From positions 124,001 through 188,000 of the forward strand of contig JANTQF010000002.1 in the NCBI GenBank assembly GCA_032988165.1: DNA of 64,000 nucleotides. Direction: 5' to 3'. Of the stretch, positions 10,649-21,195 are shown one piece after another. The position numbers and the translations under genes are program-made. Positions within the stretch are counted from its first letter, which is position 1; every line of letters starts with the position of its first letter. The notes below the pieces were generated by a model. That model saw only the letters and a program-made list of their open reading frames with translations, was not told the DNA's origin and did no database searches. The DNA comes from Emmonsiellopsis sp. PD_33 (lineage: Eukaryota > Ascomycota > Eurotiomycetes > Onygenales > Ajellomycetaceae).

Positions 10649-12433
10649 ATGTCCCAATCAAGTCTCCCCAGTAATGCTGATAAAGGTAGAAAGAAGAAGA
10701 CATTATTAGTGAAGTTGAGAGCCTCTAACAATAATAACCTCTACACCTATATGAATGACTCATACAGTTAAGATGTATATAAATACATCACACCAGAGGA
10801 CTAACCCATTTAGAGAGGATATATTCTAGCTGAAGACATTTAATCATTCTACATGCCATCTTTATACTGGAGGCTGTTGCTGGAAATGGAGGAAGAGATC
10901 TATAAGACACAAAAGAAGAGATATCTATCTCAGGCCACTTATGCCAATGTATGGCCCTATCATTTCTGGGTGAATGAGAAACCTTGAAATAAAGGAGAAG
11001 TACACAAAACAGACTTACCTTCCTTGAAAGTGCTTCTGGAAACTTCAAAGCTATTACTCATTAGAGTGACATACCAGTATTAGGGCCTCCCCATCAAAGA
11101 AAGGTCAACTCTGGGAGCACCATATGATCTCAAACTAATAATATAAACTTCTGTTCAGAATGTTGAAGTCATCAGAAACCACACAAAAGCCATTCATGAT
11201 GTTACCTACAAATTATAAAAGCTAGTCAATTCAGAGAAGGAGACACAGCTAGAACCAGTTGAGGAAAAAATTGAGTCTAACACCTCAATACAGATCAAAG
11301 TATGAAAGAGGACAAGTAAATAAATGAAAGTGATCTACAGAGCTACTATCTCTTTTGCAGATGATTTAATTAATAAACTAGTGAATAACTTCCCACACAA
11401 CATGCTTCATGAGGAATCAAGTGTAATGAACAGTATAGAAGGAACCTCACCTGCAGACAAGATAAAGTAATGAGCCTGCAAGTAATAACACACTAAAGAA
11501 GAGACTATGAATATACTAAATAGATACACTCACACCAACTCAATAACTATCAGTAGGGATCCACAGTAAAACTTCTTCATAATAACTGCCTCAGTAGCAT
11601 CTACTCCTCTGCAATTAGAACTAGTTACAAGAAATTAGATCAGCTCTTCAGGAAAGTCAATTAACCCTCAATGTCAGAATATTGGGCTAGTAATACTAGA
11701 GGATATCACCTCAAAAATAGCCTATTTCATCAGATTGACATTTCCCCATTCAGAAGGAAAGCCATGCTGAACAACTGCACTTCTCAAAGTATTAAGAGTA
11801 GAGATATTCCTAGACACTAATATAGTTATATAATGAGCCATTAAAAATAGATTCCCAGTGGAACTTGACAAGTTAGATAGAGAGATCACCATCTGAGGCT
11901 GAAATGAATTTAAAGGACTTCTAAGTAGAAATTCAGACAAAAAGGATATTATTAGCAGAGCCTCTCTCTCTCCTTCAGCAATGCAACCAGAACTAAATCC
12001 AATCACAAACCTAATATGAGAGGTGATTAAAGTGCCCTACTGATATATGAGTATGGAGTTAGCAAAGCAAATCAATAAAGAGAGAGAAGAACAGATGAAA
12101 TTAGACTTTATTACTAAAAAGATCTTCCATTGAAATGCATGAATTTACAATCATGTGATTAAGATAGAGGAAATCAAGCTAATCTGGGAGAATGAAGCAA
12201 CCACACCTAGATGGTTCAAAACTTGGGATAACATGAAGTTAGAGAAGATCTTAGTGATAATTATAGATGTGATGGAATAAGGCTTGATGGAATCAAGTAT
12301 AGAAGGAGAGAAGTAGAATAGAGTCTTTCTTCAAGTAGTGATACTAGCAGATAGCTGGTAGGAGTTAAAGAAACTCTTATAATATTATAGAATAATAATG
12401 GAGTGAGAGGTGACAATCTATAATTAAGATTAG
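10649..12433 (+). pseudogene. Unrecognised third frame of the 10.2-kb element, downstream of integrase
   Basis: Starting at the ATG at 10649 (MSQSSLPSNADKGRKKKT), frame 2 can be followed for about 590 codons, to the stop cluster near 12433. Its interruptions are all TAA, TAG or TGA where CAA, CAG or TGG would be expected before RIP. In-frame landmarks at 11324, 11507, 11981 and 12233 confirm that the frame does not shift. The text is protein-like: a region rich in aromatic residues (YANVWPYHFWVNEKP near 10930-10985), charged segments, and a C-terminal part with Trp and acidic residues (LIWENEATTPRWFKTWDN near 12180-12230). I see no signal peptide, transmembrane span or known domain. It sits where retroviruses carry env, but nothing in it supports an envelope function. 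It could be a captured host gene, a second gag-like protein or an accessory factor. The existence of the frame is moderately secure; its function is unknown. Confidence 0.55.
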
Positions 12434-13201
12434 AAAAAGATGTAATTAATATAATATATAAGATAAGTCTTCAATGAATCTATTTATATATCTTCTCTTA
12501 ATAATAATATAATTAGTTTCTTCATCTACAACACATCCTATAGTCTTTAATCTTATTAAACCTATTTACTCTTTAACACATCAGTTTTTTTCCCATCCCT
12601 TTTGTTATTCCTCATTTCTTTTGTTATTCTGATTCCATGAAGTATCATCTTTATCAGTTGATTGATTTTTTTGTTACATCACATCTTTACTCTTTTAGTT
12701 AGCTTAAGTATCTATCTAGATCTTCCATCTTCCTTCTAGTCATGATGGATCAATTTTAAGGACTAGCAAGATCTACTAGAGGTCTATATTAAGTTTATAT
12801 GATTATGATGATTTCTACCCTCTGATAGATAATATAGCTTATACAAGATACATTATATTAAATTGTCATTTCCCTGGAGTTCAGTACTCTTAATCAAGAC
12901 ATGAAGGAACTCATTGACCAAATAATCTAACATTTAGAAGTAATGAATTGATAAATTCTTGCCTTTAAATGATCTTTTCTTGCTCAGCTCAAACTGTCTG
13001 AGACTTCTTCCTCTAATTAAATTAAAACAAATAATCTTATCTTCCTACATTATTATTCTAACTTCATTATCATTTATTTCATCTATATGTTATTTTAGTT
13101 TCATCATTTCACTACAACATCAGCATCAGTTCAAGTAGTTTACATCTATTCAGTCTCATTCAGTTTAATTCATTTCAGTACTTCCCACACATTTTGTCAA
13201 A
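12434..13201 (+). other. Non-coding stretch between the third and fourth frames
   Basis: AT-rich, CG-free and pyrimidine-rich in places (for example 12480-12720), without a sustained frame. A spacer or untranslated region of the element is the simplest reading. Confidence 0.4.
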
Positions 13202-13720
13202 ATGCCTTCTTCTTTTATTAACCAGTTAGAGCAACTATCTCATCTGAATTTCCTAGCTTGACCAGTGCAGCTAGTAACAACAGAGCTAGTTGTTAATCAT
13301 CTAGTGAAATTACAGAAGCAACAGATGAAATTAATTAATTAGTTGGTACACTCCTTACTAGGAGTAGTTAAGTTAGTATAAATTACTGTATAGGAAATCA
13401 TGAAAGATCTGACATACCACTCCTTAGATAATACCACTCAAGGCCTTTTAATAATGATAAATACTAAGCTAATCATCATACTTTATTATTTTAAGATCTG
13501 CAGATAGATGATGAGCCTCAGTTTTATAATCATATTAACTCTAGATATTTATTACACTATTAATGATAGAAATGATTCATATTATATGTACTTTCAACTG
13601 AGGATGTTAGAATGAAGAGAGGACTAACCAAGTCATAAGAATCAATTTACTCAGGGCTTACTGATAGATTCTGATGACATCAAACAATCTGATAGAGAAA
13701 TCAATAAGATGATTAAATAA
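13202..13720 (+). pseudogene. Short fourth frame of the 10.2-kb element
   Basis: From the ATG at 13202 (MPSSFINQLEQLSHLNFLA) one frame runs about 172 codons to the TAA at 13718, with only a few RIP-type stops inside. Composition suggests a helical, Leu/Gln-rich N-terminal third that could form a coiled coil. No family is recognised. It lies just upstream of the 3' LTR, in the same frame number as the third frame but separated from it by about 770 nt. It might be a small accessory protein or the last exon of a spliced transcript. The chance of a random 172-codon frame with only RIP-type stops in AT-rich DNA is not negligible, so confidence is limited. Confidence 0.35.
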
Positions 13721-13937
13721 AACTTTAATCATGAATTTTATTATAAAGCTTAGATATATTTCTATCTTTCTACCTATCTTCTATTCCTATTTACCTTGCA
13801 CCTGCATATTTTCTTTACTGAAGTCTTTTACCTAGCAACTAATTGATTTACCCTACTGCTTTTATCTAGTTATCCAATGATACTATCCTTTCCCTCATGT
13901 TATTCACTTTGAGGATGAAGCAAAAAGGCCAGAGATG

Positions 13938-14209
13938 AGAAGAAGATGCTTCCAAGTGAATAGCAGTTTCTGCCATTACATTACTCAAGTATAACTACTT
14001 CCCAAATCCACCTAGTTTGTTTGTTTTTGTTTATTTTTCCAGCCCAGAATGTTTTCCCCTTCTTTTCTAGTTAGTAGAATCAATGACATCCATGATTTTC
14101 AATCCATTCCAACCAGTTGAGGTATTTCCTCAATCATATCATTGATCTCATTCTCACGTAATACTGCCAAGCAGGTGATAACGCCACATCGCCACATCCA
14201 TCTCTTTTT
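13938..14209 (+). repeat. 3' LTR of the 10.2-kb element
   Basis: Matches 3965-4235. The purine-rich sequence at 13911-13937 is the probable polypurine tract. The last 60 nt (14150-14209) keep three CG sites that are CA or TG in the 5' copy, so the edge next to the host gene has been mutated less. Confidence 0.85.
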
Positions 14210-14356
14210 CCGACTTCCAAGGTTCCGGGCTCCAAACCACGATGATTCCGGTCAGGGACAGGATTTTGGTAAGCATTGAATTGCGACAGAAGACCAAATC
14301 TCCCCTCCCCATCCCCCGAGATACGCGCGGTGCCGGGCCCCGAATACAGGAGAATC
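14210..14356 (+). promoter_or_regulatory. Short 5' flank of the ABHD11/Imo32-like gene, directly after the LTR
   Basis: Only about 147 bp separate the end of the retrotransposon from the start codon at 14357. This stretch is CG-rich and unmutated. Any further upstream promoter elements must lie in the LTR or have been displaced more than 10 kb. Confidence 0.5.
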
Positions 14357-15652
14357 ATGGATCCCCGCATCGCCCGGAAGTGTTTGCCTTACAACCGCTA
14401 TAGATCTTTCAGCGTCACAGCGAGGCGGCGGCAGGTCCAATTGGCGCATCAGGTCTTTGGACCGCGCAATGATGCCACGGCGAGTACAACAAAGCGGAAT
14501 CCTATTATTTTCATGCACGGAGTATTTGGCTCCAAGCAGAATAACAGGAGCATCAGTAAGTAAGCAGCAGCTACATACTACCATTCTGATGTGCGGCGGA
14601 GGGACCCGTAAGGACAAGAACGGCATGCTAACTAGCAGGATGGATAGGGCTCTTGCAAGTCAACTGAATACGAACATCTATACCATTGTATGTGCTTTTT
14701 CATAGAGTTGGGGTTCTCTCCGAAACTTTCAACGTGCCATCGCTAACCCTTTTTTTTTTGCGAATACAGGACCTTCGAAACCATGGCGACTCGCCGCATC
14801 GGCCGGAGCACACTTACACCGCGATGGCGAATGACGTGGAACAATTTATACATCAATTCGAGCTGGAGAAGCCAATATTGATTGGCCATTCGATGTAATT
14901 CCTTTCCCCAATGCCGAATACTGAAAGTGGAAGCAATGTTGACACGAGCAACAAGGGGAGCTAAAACCGCCATGACCGTTGCGTTACGATCACCGGATCT
15001 CATCTCGTCGTTGATCGCTGTTGATAACGCGCCTGTTTCGGCCACATTGGGCAGTCAGTTCCAAAAGTACGTCAAGGGAATGCATCAGATCGAGGCTGCG
15101 AAAGTCACGAAGCAGAGTGATGCGGATAGGATTCTGCAGGAATACGAGGAGGTTAGTGTCTCTATCGATCTATCTTCTTGCTGTGTCAAAAGTATAGCCA
15201 GACTAATTTTATTTGTTTTAAACATTTATTAGTCTCTCCCAATCCGCCAGTTCCTCCTCACGAACCTTATCCGGTCGAAAGAGGACAACACGTTCAAGTT
15301 TCGGATTAATCTGAAAACACTGGGCGAATCGCTAGACAGGATGGCTGATTTCCCCTTCAAACCGTCCGATGACGTCAAATTTGACGGGCCGTCCCTTTTC
15401 GTCAGAGGCACGAGAAGTCATTATATTCAGGATAAAAGCCTGCCTATTATCAGCCACTTTTTCCCAAAGTACCAGCTAAAGGATGTCGATGCTGGTCATT
15501 GGCTGATTTCTGAAAATCCGAACGCATTCAATCAAGGTAAGTTACCTTCTCCCTCCCCCTGTCCTTCTGCGCCTGGGGAATTTTCTTCTGTTCTTGGAGA
15601 TTCTGTAAGCTAACATACTTGTACTCCAGCTGTAACTGAATTTCTTCAGTGA
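14357..15652 (+). CDS. imo32: Alpha/beta hydrolase of the ABHD11/Imo32 type, probably mitochondrial
   Basis: Serine hydrolase related to human ABHD11 and yeast Imo32, which are mitochondrial. Six exons were rebuilt: 14357-14559, 14639-14687, 14770-14894, 14956-15151, 15233-15536 and 15630-15652, encoding 299 aa with frame kept throughout. The N-terminus (MDPRIARKCLPYNRYRSFSVTARRR) is Arg-rich with no acidic run, as expected of a mitochondrial presequence. Family blocks follow in order: IIFMHGVFGSKQNNRSISK (oxyanion HG), DLRNHGDSPH, the nucleophile elbow LIGHSMGAK (GxSxG; intron 3 splits the Met codon), ALRSPDLISSLIAVDNAPVS, FVRGTRSHYI, and the catalytic-His region DAGHWLISENP. The final exon encodes only AVTEFLQ. 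The start was chosen because it gives a plausible presequence and lies after the LTR. Substrate is not inferable from sequence. Confidence 0.92.
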
Positions 15653-16219
15653 TGTATATATATATACCCTTGTTTCGACATATACCCATAGATAGCGAGT
15701 TGTGCTGGAATTATATACACCACTGATTAGACTATCCTGTTCTGGCTTCGGGATGAGGTTTTGTGGGATAGCAGTGTTTTGTATGGAGATTGTGTAATAT
15801 AACAAGATGTACAGTGCAAATAAATCCAATCGAATATCATCCAAATCCACATGAAGTAGGTGTCGATTTAGTTATGCCTGGGTGGTGGGTGTCATTTAAG
15901 AGCCTAGATTGGAGCCAACCAAGCATAGGCTTCTACATGTTGAGACACAATTACAAATAAAACATGAAAGCAGGAGGCATCAATCAGCCCGATGGATGGC
16001 GAGGAAGTATATGAAAAAAACTCGAAAGACATTACCAGTACCGTGTTACCCATTTGCGAAGTTGAACATAACTATCTAGGACATGCGGCTTTAATTTTTT
16101 GATGGGGATACACGGTTTTGTGGCTACATGCACAAGGGAAAAAACAGAACATATTCCACGTAATATAAAGCCCGCAACAGCCTAGCAGTCGATTTTCTCC
16201 AACGCCATTTCCTCCCCAC
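15653..16219. other. Convergent 3' flanks of imo32 and rps1
   Basis: About 570 nt between two genes that end facing each other. It is expected to hold both 3' UTRs and poly(A) regions. It contains AT-rich runs, including a (TA)n stretch near 15656-15664, but no ORF or RNA gene that I can support. Confidence 0.55.
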
Positions 16220-17384
16220 TTAAACGGCCTCCAAAACCGTCTCCTTGAACTCCCGCTCGACCTGTTCGAAATAAGTCAGTATAATATTCGTTATACTGGT
16301 GGTTTTTGTGTCTATTCAATGGGGTTCATTGCCAAAAACGTACCTTCTGTCCCTTGTCATCGGTACTCGACTCTCCGTGCAGAGCGAGCAGAGCACCCAG
16401 GTCGAACTTGGGCGACTTGAGGAGCTTCACCTTGCGGATGTGGACCTATAAAAAAATACGATGATCAGTATAAATTCGGGGCCGTGTATCGGGGGAACTG
16501 TTGGATTGGGGCTCAAACATTTTGCAGAGGGTAGATGCCGTGGGTGGCCTTCTCGATCTCCCGTCCGATAACCTCAGGGATGAGCTTGGTGAGTTGGGCA
16601 AGGGTGCGGGTGGAAGCCTCGCGCTGGATGATCTCGGTCATCTTCTTGCGGATGGCGCGGATCTGCGACGACCGGGCGTAGGTGGTCTTCTTGATCTGGT
16701 TGGGCCGTCTCTTGGTGAAAGCGATGGCGAAAAGGCGGAGGAGGTAGTCGTCGGTGGTCTTGACGGTGACGTTGGCCTCGATCAAGGACTGCCACTTGCG
16801 GACAAGAGATCGGAGCTTGTCGGATGTGAAGTCCAGACCATGGAAGTTGGTCAGGCAGTTCTTTCCCTGCACCTCATCAACTCGTAGCTTGACCTTGCGG
16901 AACGCATGGTCCTCGTCGTTTTGCAGGTCAGCCAGCGAAACCTCGAAGATCCGTCCCTTCAAGGAATCATTGGCGTTCTTGAGACCGGTGGTCCGGTTGA
17001 CCAATGTCTTTCCCACGCTGTTTTTCATCGAGTCAGTATTTTCGGGCAGGCATTGGGCATCAGGATGGATGGATAATCGTACTCTCGGACTGCGAAGGTG
17101 GAGGGAGCCTGCAGAATGATTGTTAGCCACAGAGGAAACCAAAAGCCGTTTGCTCGCAAGAAAACATAACGTACCTTCACGGAATATTCATCCTTCCTTG
17201 AAAAAGGGTCCTGAGCCCGCTTCTTCAGGCCCTTCTTACCTTTCGACAGACGCTTATTCCTATCACACCGTCAGCAACGTCGACCACGAGAATATTGCGC
17301 ACAGCACGAAATCGGAATTGGAATTGCACAGGGAGGCAAACGATCGCAGGAGAGCAGAGGGGCAACGTACTTTCCAACAGCCAT
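16220..17384 (-). CDS. rps1: 40S ribosomal protein S1 (S3aE family)
   Basis: Structural protein of the cytosolic small ribosomal subunit. Six exons: 17371-17384 (14 nt, ATGGCTGTTGGAAA), 17175-17259, 17083-17108, 16519-17017, 16344-16445 and 16220-16261, encoding 255 aa, the usual fungal length. The protein starts [19 protein letters not shown]. It carries family blocks [58 protein letters not shown] and [18 protein letters not shown], and the end KVLEAV-like segment reads [12 protein letters not shown]. The many introns, including three in the first 125 coding nt, fit a fungal ribosomal-protein gene. The fourth intron has a GTTTGA donor, which is unusual, but the junction LQN/VHIRKVK is exactly the conserved sequence. 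The GTG-rich open frame on the opposite strand (16501-16887) is a shadow of this exon. Confidence 0.95.
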
Positions 17385-18025
17385 ATTTGCGAGTCGGGCC
17401 TATCTTGCAGCTGGGAAAGACAGACAGATTATCGCATCCGGAGGCCTTGATGGAGCAGTCGAGCGTTTGGAGTCAGTTGGTTCAGAGTGGTGATATTGAA
17501 ATCCAAATCCCACACAAATTTCCCGCTAAGCGAGCCCTTGGCGCTAACTGAGTGTGGGCTAGGCGTGGCTGAGGTAAGCAGCAGAGTGGTCCAACCACCG
17601 TGAGGGCTGGGCTCTTGGCGGAGACCTCTGATTGTGTGGGTCTTGGGCTGATGGAGTTTGCAATTTGACGCGCCACTTCCTTTGTCTTCGCTACTTCACA
17701 CACAGATGCATTGTGTTGCACTTCGCTGTTCAAATTGTTCGAGTTCTATCTAACTAATGCGCCTATGTTCATTTTACGATGCTTATGGAATGCTGGTATC
17801 CGTATTCTCACTAATTACCATGAAATGCTTCGCAGTTATAGAGGTCTAGAAATGAACACAAAATTGCAGGCGCTGCCGAAAATCGCTCATATGTCAAAAT
17901 ACGCAAGAATGGGGAAACAGAGAGAAACGAGGAAAAGAAAAGTCATCAAGGATCCTGGACAATCCCTCGTTTGTCCCCTCGGATGCAACCAGTTGGTAGC
18001 CATCCGGGGCAGATATAATATCTTC
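17385..18025. other. Intergenic: rps1 upstream region and urc1 3' flank
   Basis: This 641-nt stretch should hold the rps1 promoter (right of 17384 on the minus strand) and the 3' UTR of the next minus-strand gene. CG dinucleotides are present. Short frames on both strands show no family motif and no additional gene is supported. Confidence 0.55.
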
Positions 18026-20060
18026 TCAATGCTACAATCAAAGGTTAGCATCGAAAGGCACTCTCAATCAATTCAAAGAACTAAATTTCACTTACATCAA
18101 CGTCATCCCACGCCCGGCCCTGTACGTTGGAAAGCTCATCCATCGTCATGATCTTACCAGTTGTGACTAACCTAGGCATTAGACCTCCAGACAACAAAAT
18201 GGCTCTGCTTCTAGGGGACAGCGATCTTACAGTAACCAGCATGGATTTTTGCATCTATTTCCACCCTACTGTCTTCCGGTATCAGCTCATCCGGGATAGG
18301 GACTCGTTCGTGGATCGGTATGCCTTGTTCCACAATGGCATCGTGTTTCATACTGCAAATCCGTCAGCAGCGAACATGAGGTGACCGGGGATTGTCAGAA
18401 TCATACTTTGACATGCTTAGCATGCGGTCAATTTTGGGGATTCCGAGCCAATGCAGAATCTAATCATTGTCAGCGGAGGTCTACCTTTGTCGCTTGTCAT
18501 CTTGTTACGTACATCGGGCATTAAAGCTTGAAAGCGCATATCCTATGGGGACATTAGCATTTTTTAGCATTTGAAGTTTGTCTGACATGATAATAAATAC
18601 CTTGACTCCGGCAATGTTTTCCGTCCTTTTGAAATATTCACTGGCACCTGCTCTGGTGGTTAGAAATGTTGTTCACATCACGTTTCGTAAATGGCACATA
18701 CGATCAGATCCCCTCTTGCCTATGCACAGTTAGCTACGCAAGACAATTACAGATGGCAATGGGGGTACTGACGAGCGTTATAAACCAAATATTTGGTGAC
18801 TTCACCAAGAGCGCGCCCTTCCTTTCGGAAGTAAATGACAACACCACTACCCCCAAGTTGAGCTTCCTTGACGGCTTCTTCTATTCCAAAAATCAAATAG
18901 GGGCGACAGGTGCAGATATCGGATCCGAAAACATCACTGCCGTTACATTCATCGTGGACACGGAGAGCCAGTCTGACGTTTGGATTGGACATGTTCGAAG
19001 GTTCGCCAAAACAATACACAGTCAGGCCCCCGATTGGTGGAAGGAATAGCTTGATATCTCCTCTCGTGATAAGCTCTGGGTAGGATCCCCCGGTGTTCTC
19101 GAAAAGCGATCTGCGAAGAGTGCCCTCATCTAGGCATCATAAAGGGTCATGTCAGTGACAACTATATATAAAGGAGTCATGTTGTGATGACATATGTAAT
19201 CAAACAAAGCCTTACCAATGCCAAACCGTTCTGCCACCCCGGGTAGATACCACACTGGTTCCACGGCAACCTTTGTAACTGCTAATTCTCCATCACTGTT
19301 CAGACAGATTTTCCCGTCAACCTTTAAGCGACCAGATTGAACGCTCTGCTTCAGCTCGGGAAGTTTCATGTGTGCTTTGGTAATAGCGATGGTGGGTCGA
19401 ATATCAACCCCCCCTTTCGTTATCATTTCAGCAAAGTCCTGAGGCGCACGGTGGCCCCAGGGATCCATTGAAACAATCTTTTTCCGGTCACTCCATTGCG
19501 GAAATGGGCCAAGGTTCACAGGGGGCTCCGTGTTTGTGAAATCCGGCCGGTGATCAACATCGAGGTTTTTGCTCGCTACCGCAAGGGCATAATAGATCGA
19601 ATAAGAACCACCGTGGGCGCCAATTGCTAGTAGAGGGTTAGATTTTGTATTTTTCTGTTTGAGGGAAAGCCCCAGAAAACTTGAACTCACCATTTCTTCT
19701 CTTGACTGTGTCCGGGTGCCTGCTCACCACCACGGGTCCCCTCTTGATCGGATCCGGATTTCCCCAATCCATAGCAATGGGGTTTATGCCAGACTGACCA
19801 GGGTAAGTGGTCAGGATAATGCGAGAGGATCCAACACTCTTGCGTTGGGTATCTGAGCCGACCGGGGGCGTCGCAAGACCTGGCTGTCCATTCTCAGGTT
19901 GGTCCTTGATATCAGGTTTCGAATCGGGGGTGGCCAAGCTTTCTACTTGGCTCTTAATGCCTTCCACGGAGGCAGCGAGCTGCGAGTGCTCAAGCTGGAA
20001 CTTCTGAAGAGCGGCGAGGAGTTCGCCTAAGGACTCATCCTTCGTAGGTATCTGTGCCAT
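18026..20060 (-). CDS. urc1: GTP cyclohydrolase II-like protein, URC1 (uracil catabolism) type
   Basis: Homologue of GTP cyclohydrolase II. The variant with a long N-terminal domain matches URC1 of the fungal URC pyrimidine-degradation route, while riboflavin synthesis uses the shorter RIB1. Ten exons were traced: 19691-20060, 19216-19626, 18773-19129, 18702-18719, 18601-18647, 18513-18542, 18407-18459, 18231-18352, 18096-18166 and 18026-18031, giving 494 aa in frame throughout. Residues about 70-120 carry SRIILTTYPGQSGINPIAMDWG. Then come IGAHGGSYSIYYALAVAS, RPDFTNTEPPVNLGPFPQWS and EPVWYLPGVAERFGI. The cyclohydrolase core has the zinc pattern C-x10-C-x-C (ECNGSDVFGSDICTC) followed by GGSGVVIYFRKEGRALGEV. 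The last intron (18032-18095) has ideal signals and would add only His before the stop. If it is retained, the protein ends at 18081 as DVDVSEI. A role in the URC route rather than riboflavin synthesis is inference from family architecture. Confidence 0.88.
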
Positions 20061-21195
20061 GGTTCAACGCGAGGTGTGGATGTGGTTTAAAACGGGGTGT
20101 GGAGGTGTTCGAGGGGAGAAATAGAAGGAGGAGGGAGGGAACAAAGACTTCGGGGATCGAGGACGGACACGGTTATCTGTGGGCAAAATATGGAGCCTAG
20201 TAGATATCCTACGATGGAGTTAAGCGGTGTTACATTCAACTCGACAACAAAAGCAAGGCTCACTCACACCGACTCACAACCCAGCTGTCGTTCTCCGACT
20301 CCACCTTTGCCGTTGCAGGAGAGCTGTTGATAAAGAAGAGGCGGCTATTATCCCAACTTTACTGAGAGGATAATCGAGGAGTTATCACAGACTTCTAAAT
20401 TACGGGTGTTTGTTGCTCGAGATATGATGATAGGCTGGTGGATTGCGGGGAAGATGCTTATCAGTTATCAGCGATACCACCCTTTATCGCGATTAGGGCC
20501 CACTTGGCAGCTGTGACCGCAGTTCTAACTAGCTTGGCCACGGAACCGGCCGAGCCACCACCAATTTGCAAATTACACTTCTTGATGCCCCTGGCCACTC
20601 GGTGCCAATCCCTCAGTGCCTGGCTGGAACTCGGGTTATAAAGATGCCAACAGAACGTCGGGTCGCTGGCGTTGTGCATGCCATCGCTTTTGGCTTCCCA
20701 GACGAAATGTAGCTCTCCCACCGCCAGCGTACGCCATTGACCATCTCATAACAACCCCGCTGCTATTCGTGCCGCAGACGAAGCTATCCGGGAACCAAAG
20801 ATGTGCCTCAGCAGCAGTTAACTGATGAACTATCGTTTCCAACCTGCGACCACGCTCGCCTCTAGCCTCTAGGCGGTTCTCTATCACCACGGGTAGAATG
20901 GATGTGTCAAAAAGCCTCTGTTTATTGGCTCCATCGGGGAGTCGGCCCTTCGACTAACTAGTTAAAAATAAAAATGGCCGCGCTAATTGAATCCTAGGGA
21001 CGAGAAAATAGCCTGTTGGGGACCAGCCGAGCCAGCTGAAAATGCCCCCCTGAGCGCACAACAAAAGACTTGATATCCTCAATTATTAACTGCAACGGAG
21101 GTCGATCCTCGTTGGATTTTGTTGGATGTTTTTTCCATCAGCACCGGTTGCCATCACTATCGACTTCACAGATCTGTACGTTGATCAAACCAGCC
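20061..21195. promoter_or_regulatory. Divergent intergenic region between urc1 and the P450 gene
   Basis: These 1135 bp separate the two start codons and should include both promoters. The segment is rich in CG and unmutated. Frames up to about 86 codons exist (for example 20461-20721 minus) but show no family motif, start context or intron-linked continuation, so I do not call a gene. Confidence 0.5.

Larger units (their letters stand above)
3965..14209 (+). mobile_element. Decayed Ty3/Gypsy-type LTR retrotransposon, 10.2 kb, with two extra frames after integrase
   Basis: Complete but dead element in sense with its neighbours. Two near-identical about 271-bp repeats at 3965-4235 and 13938-14209 are the LTRs. 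Between them, in order, lie gag-protease (frame from 4385), reverse transcriptase/RNase H/integrase (about 7000-10008), an unrecognised long frame (10649-12433) and a shorter one (13202-13720). Stops inside the frames are almost all TAA, TAG or TGA at positions explicable as C-to-T or G-to-A changes, and CG is essentially absent internally, so RIP is the likely cause of death. A possible 5-bp target duplication is CTGAC (3960-3964) and CCGAC (14210-14214), differing by one C/T. With those borders the LTR ends are AG...TT rather than TG...CA, so the exact edges are uncertain by a few bases. Confidence 0.85.

Noticed and set aside
11722..12006. 94-codon minus-strand frame in the 10.2-kb element
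   Set aside because: It overlaps the much longer plus-strand third frame, whose interruptions are all RIP type. The minus frame is treated as its shadow.
10649..12433. Interpretation of the third frame as an envelope gene
   Set aside because: Only its position suggests this. No signal peptide, transmembrane segment, Cys pattern or fusion motif is visible.
16501..16887. 128-codon plus-strand frame
   Set aside because: It lies exactly opposite the large rps1 exon, whose protein is unmistakable. Its Gly/Leu/Asp-rich text is an antisense shadow.
20461..20721. 86-codon minus-strand frame between urc1 and the P450 gene
   Set aside because: No recognisable motif, and overlapping frames of similar length occur on the other strand. 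More likely promoter DNA.
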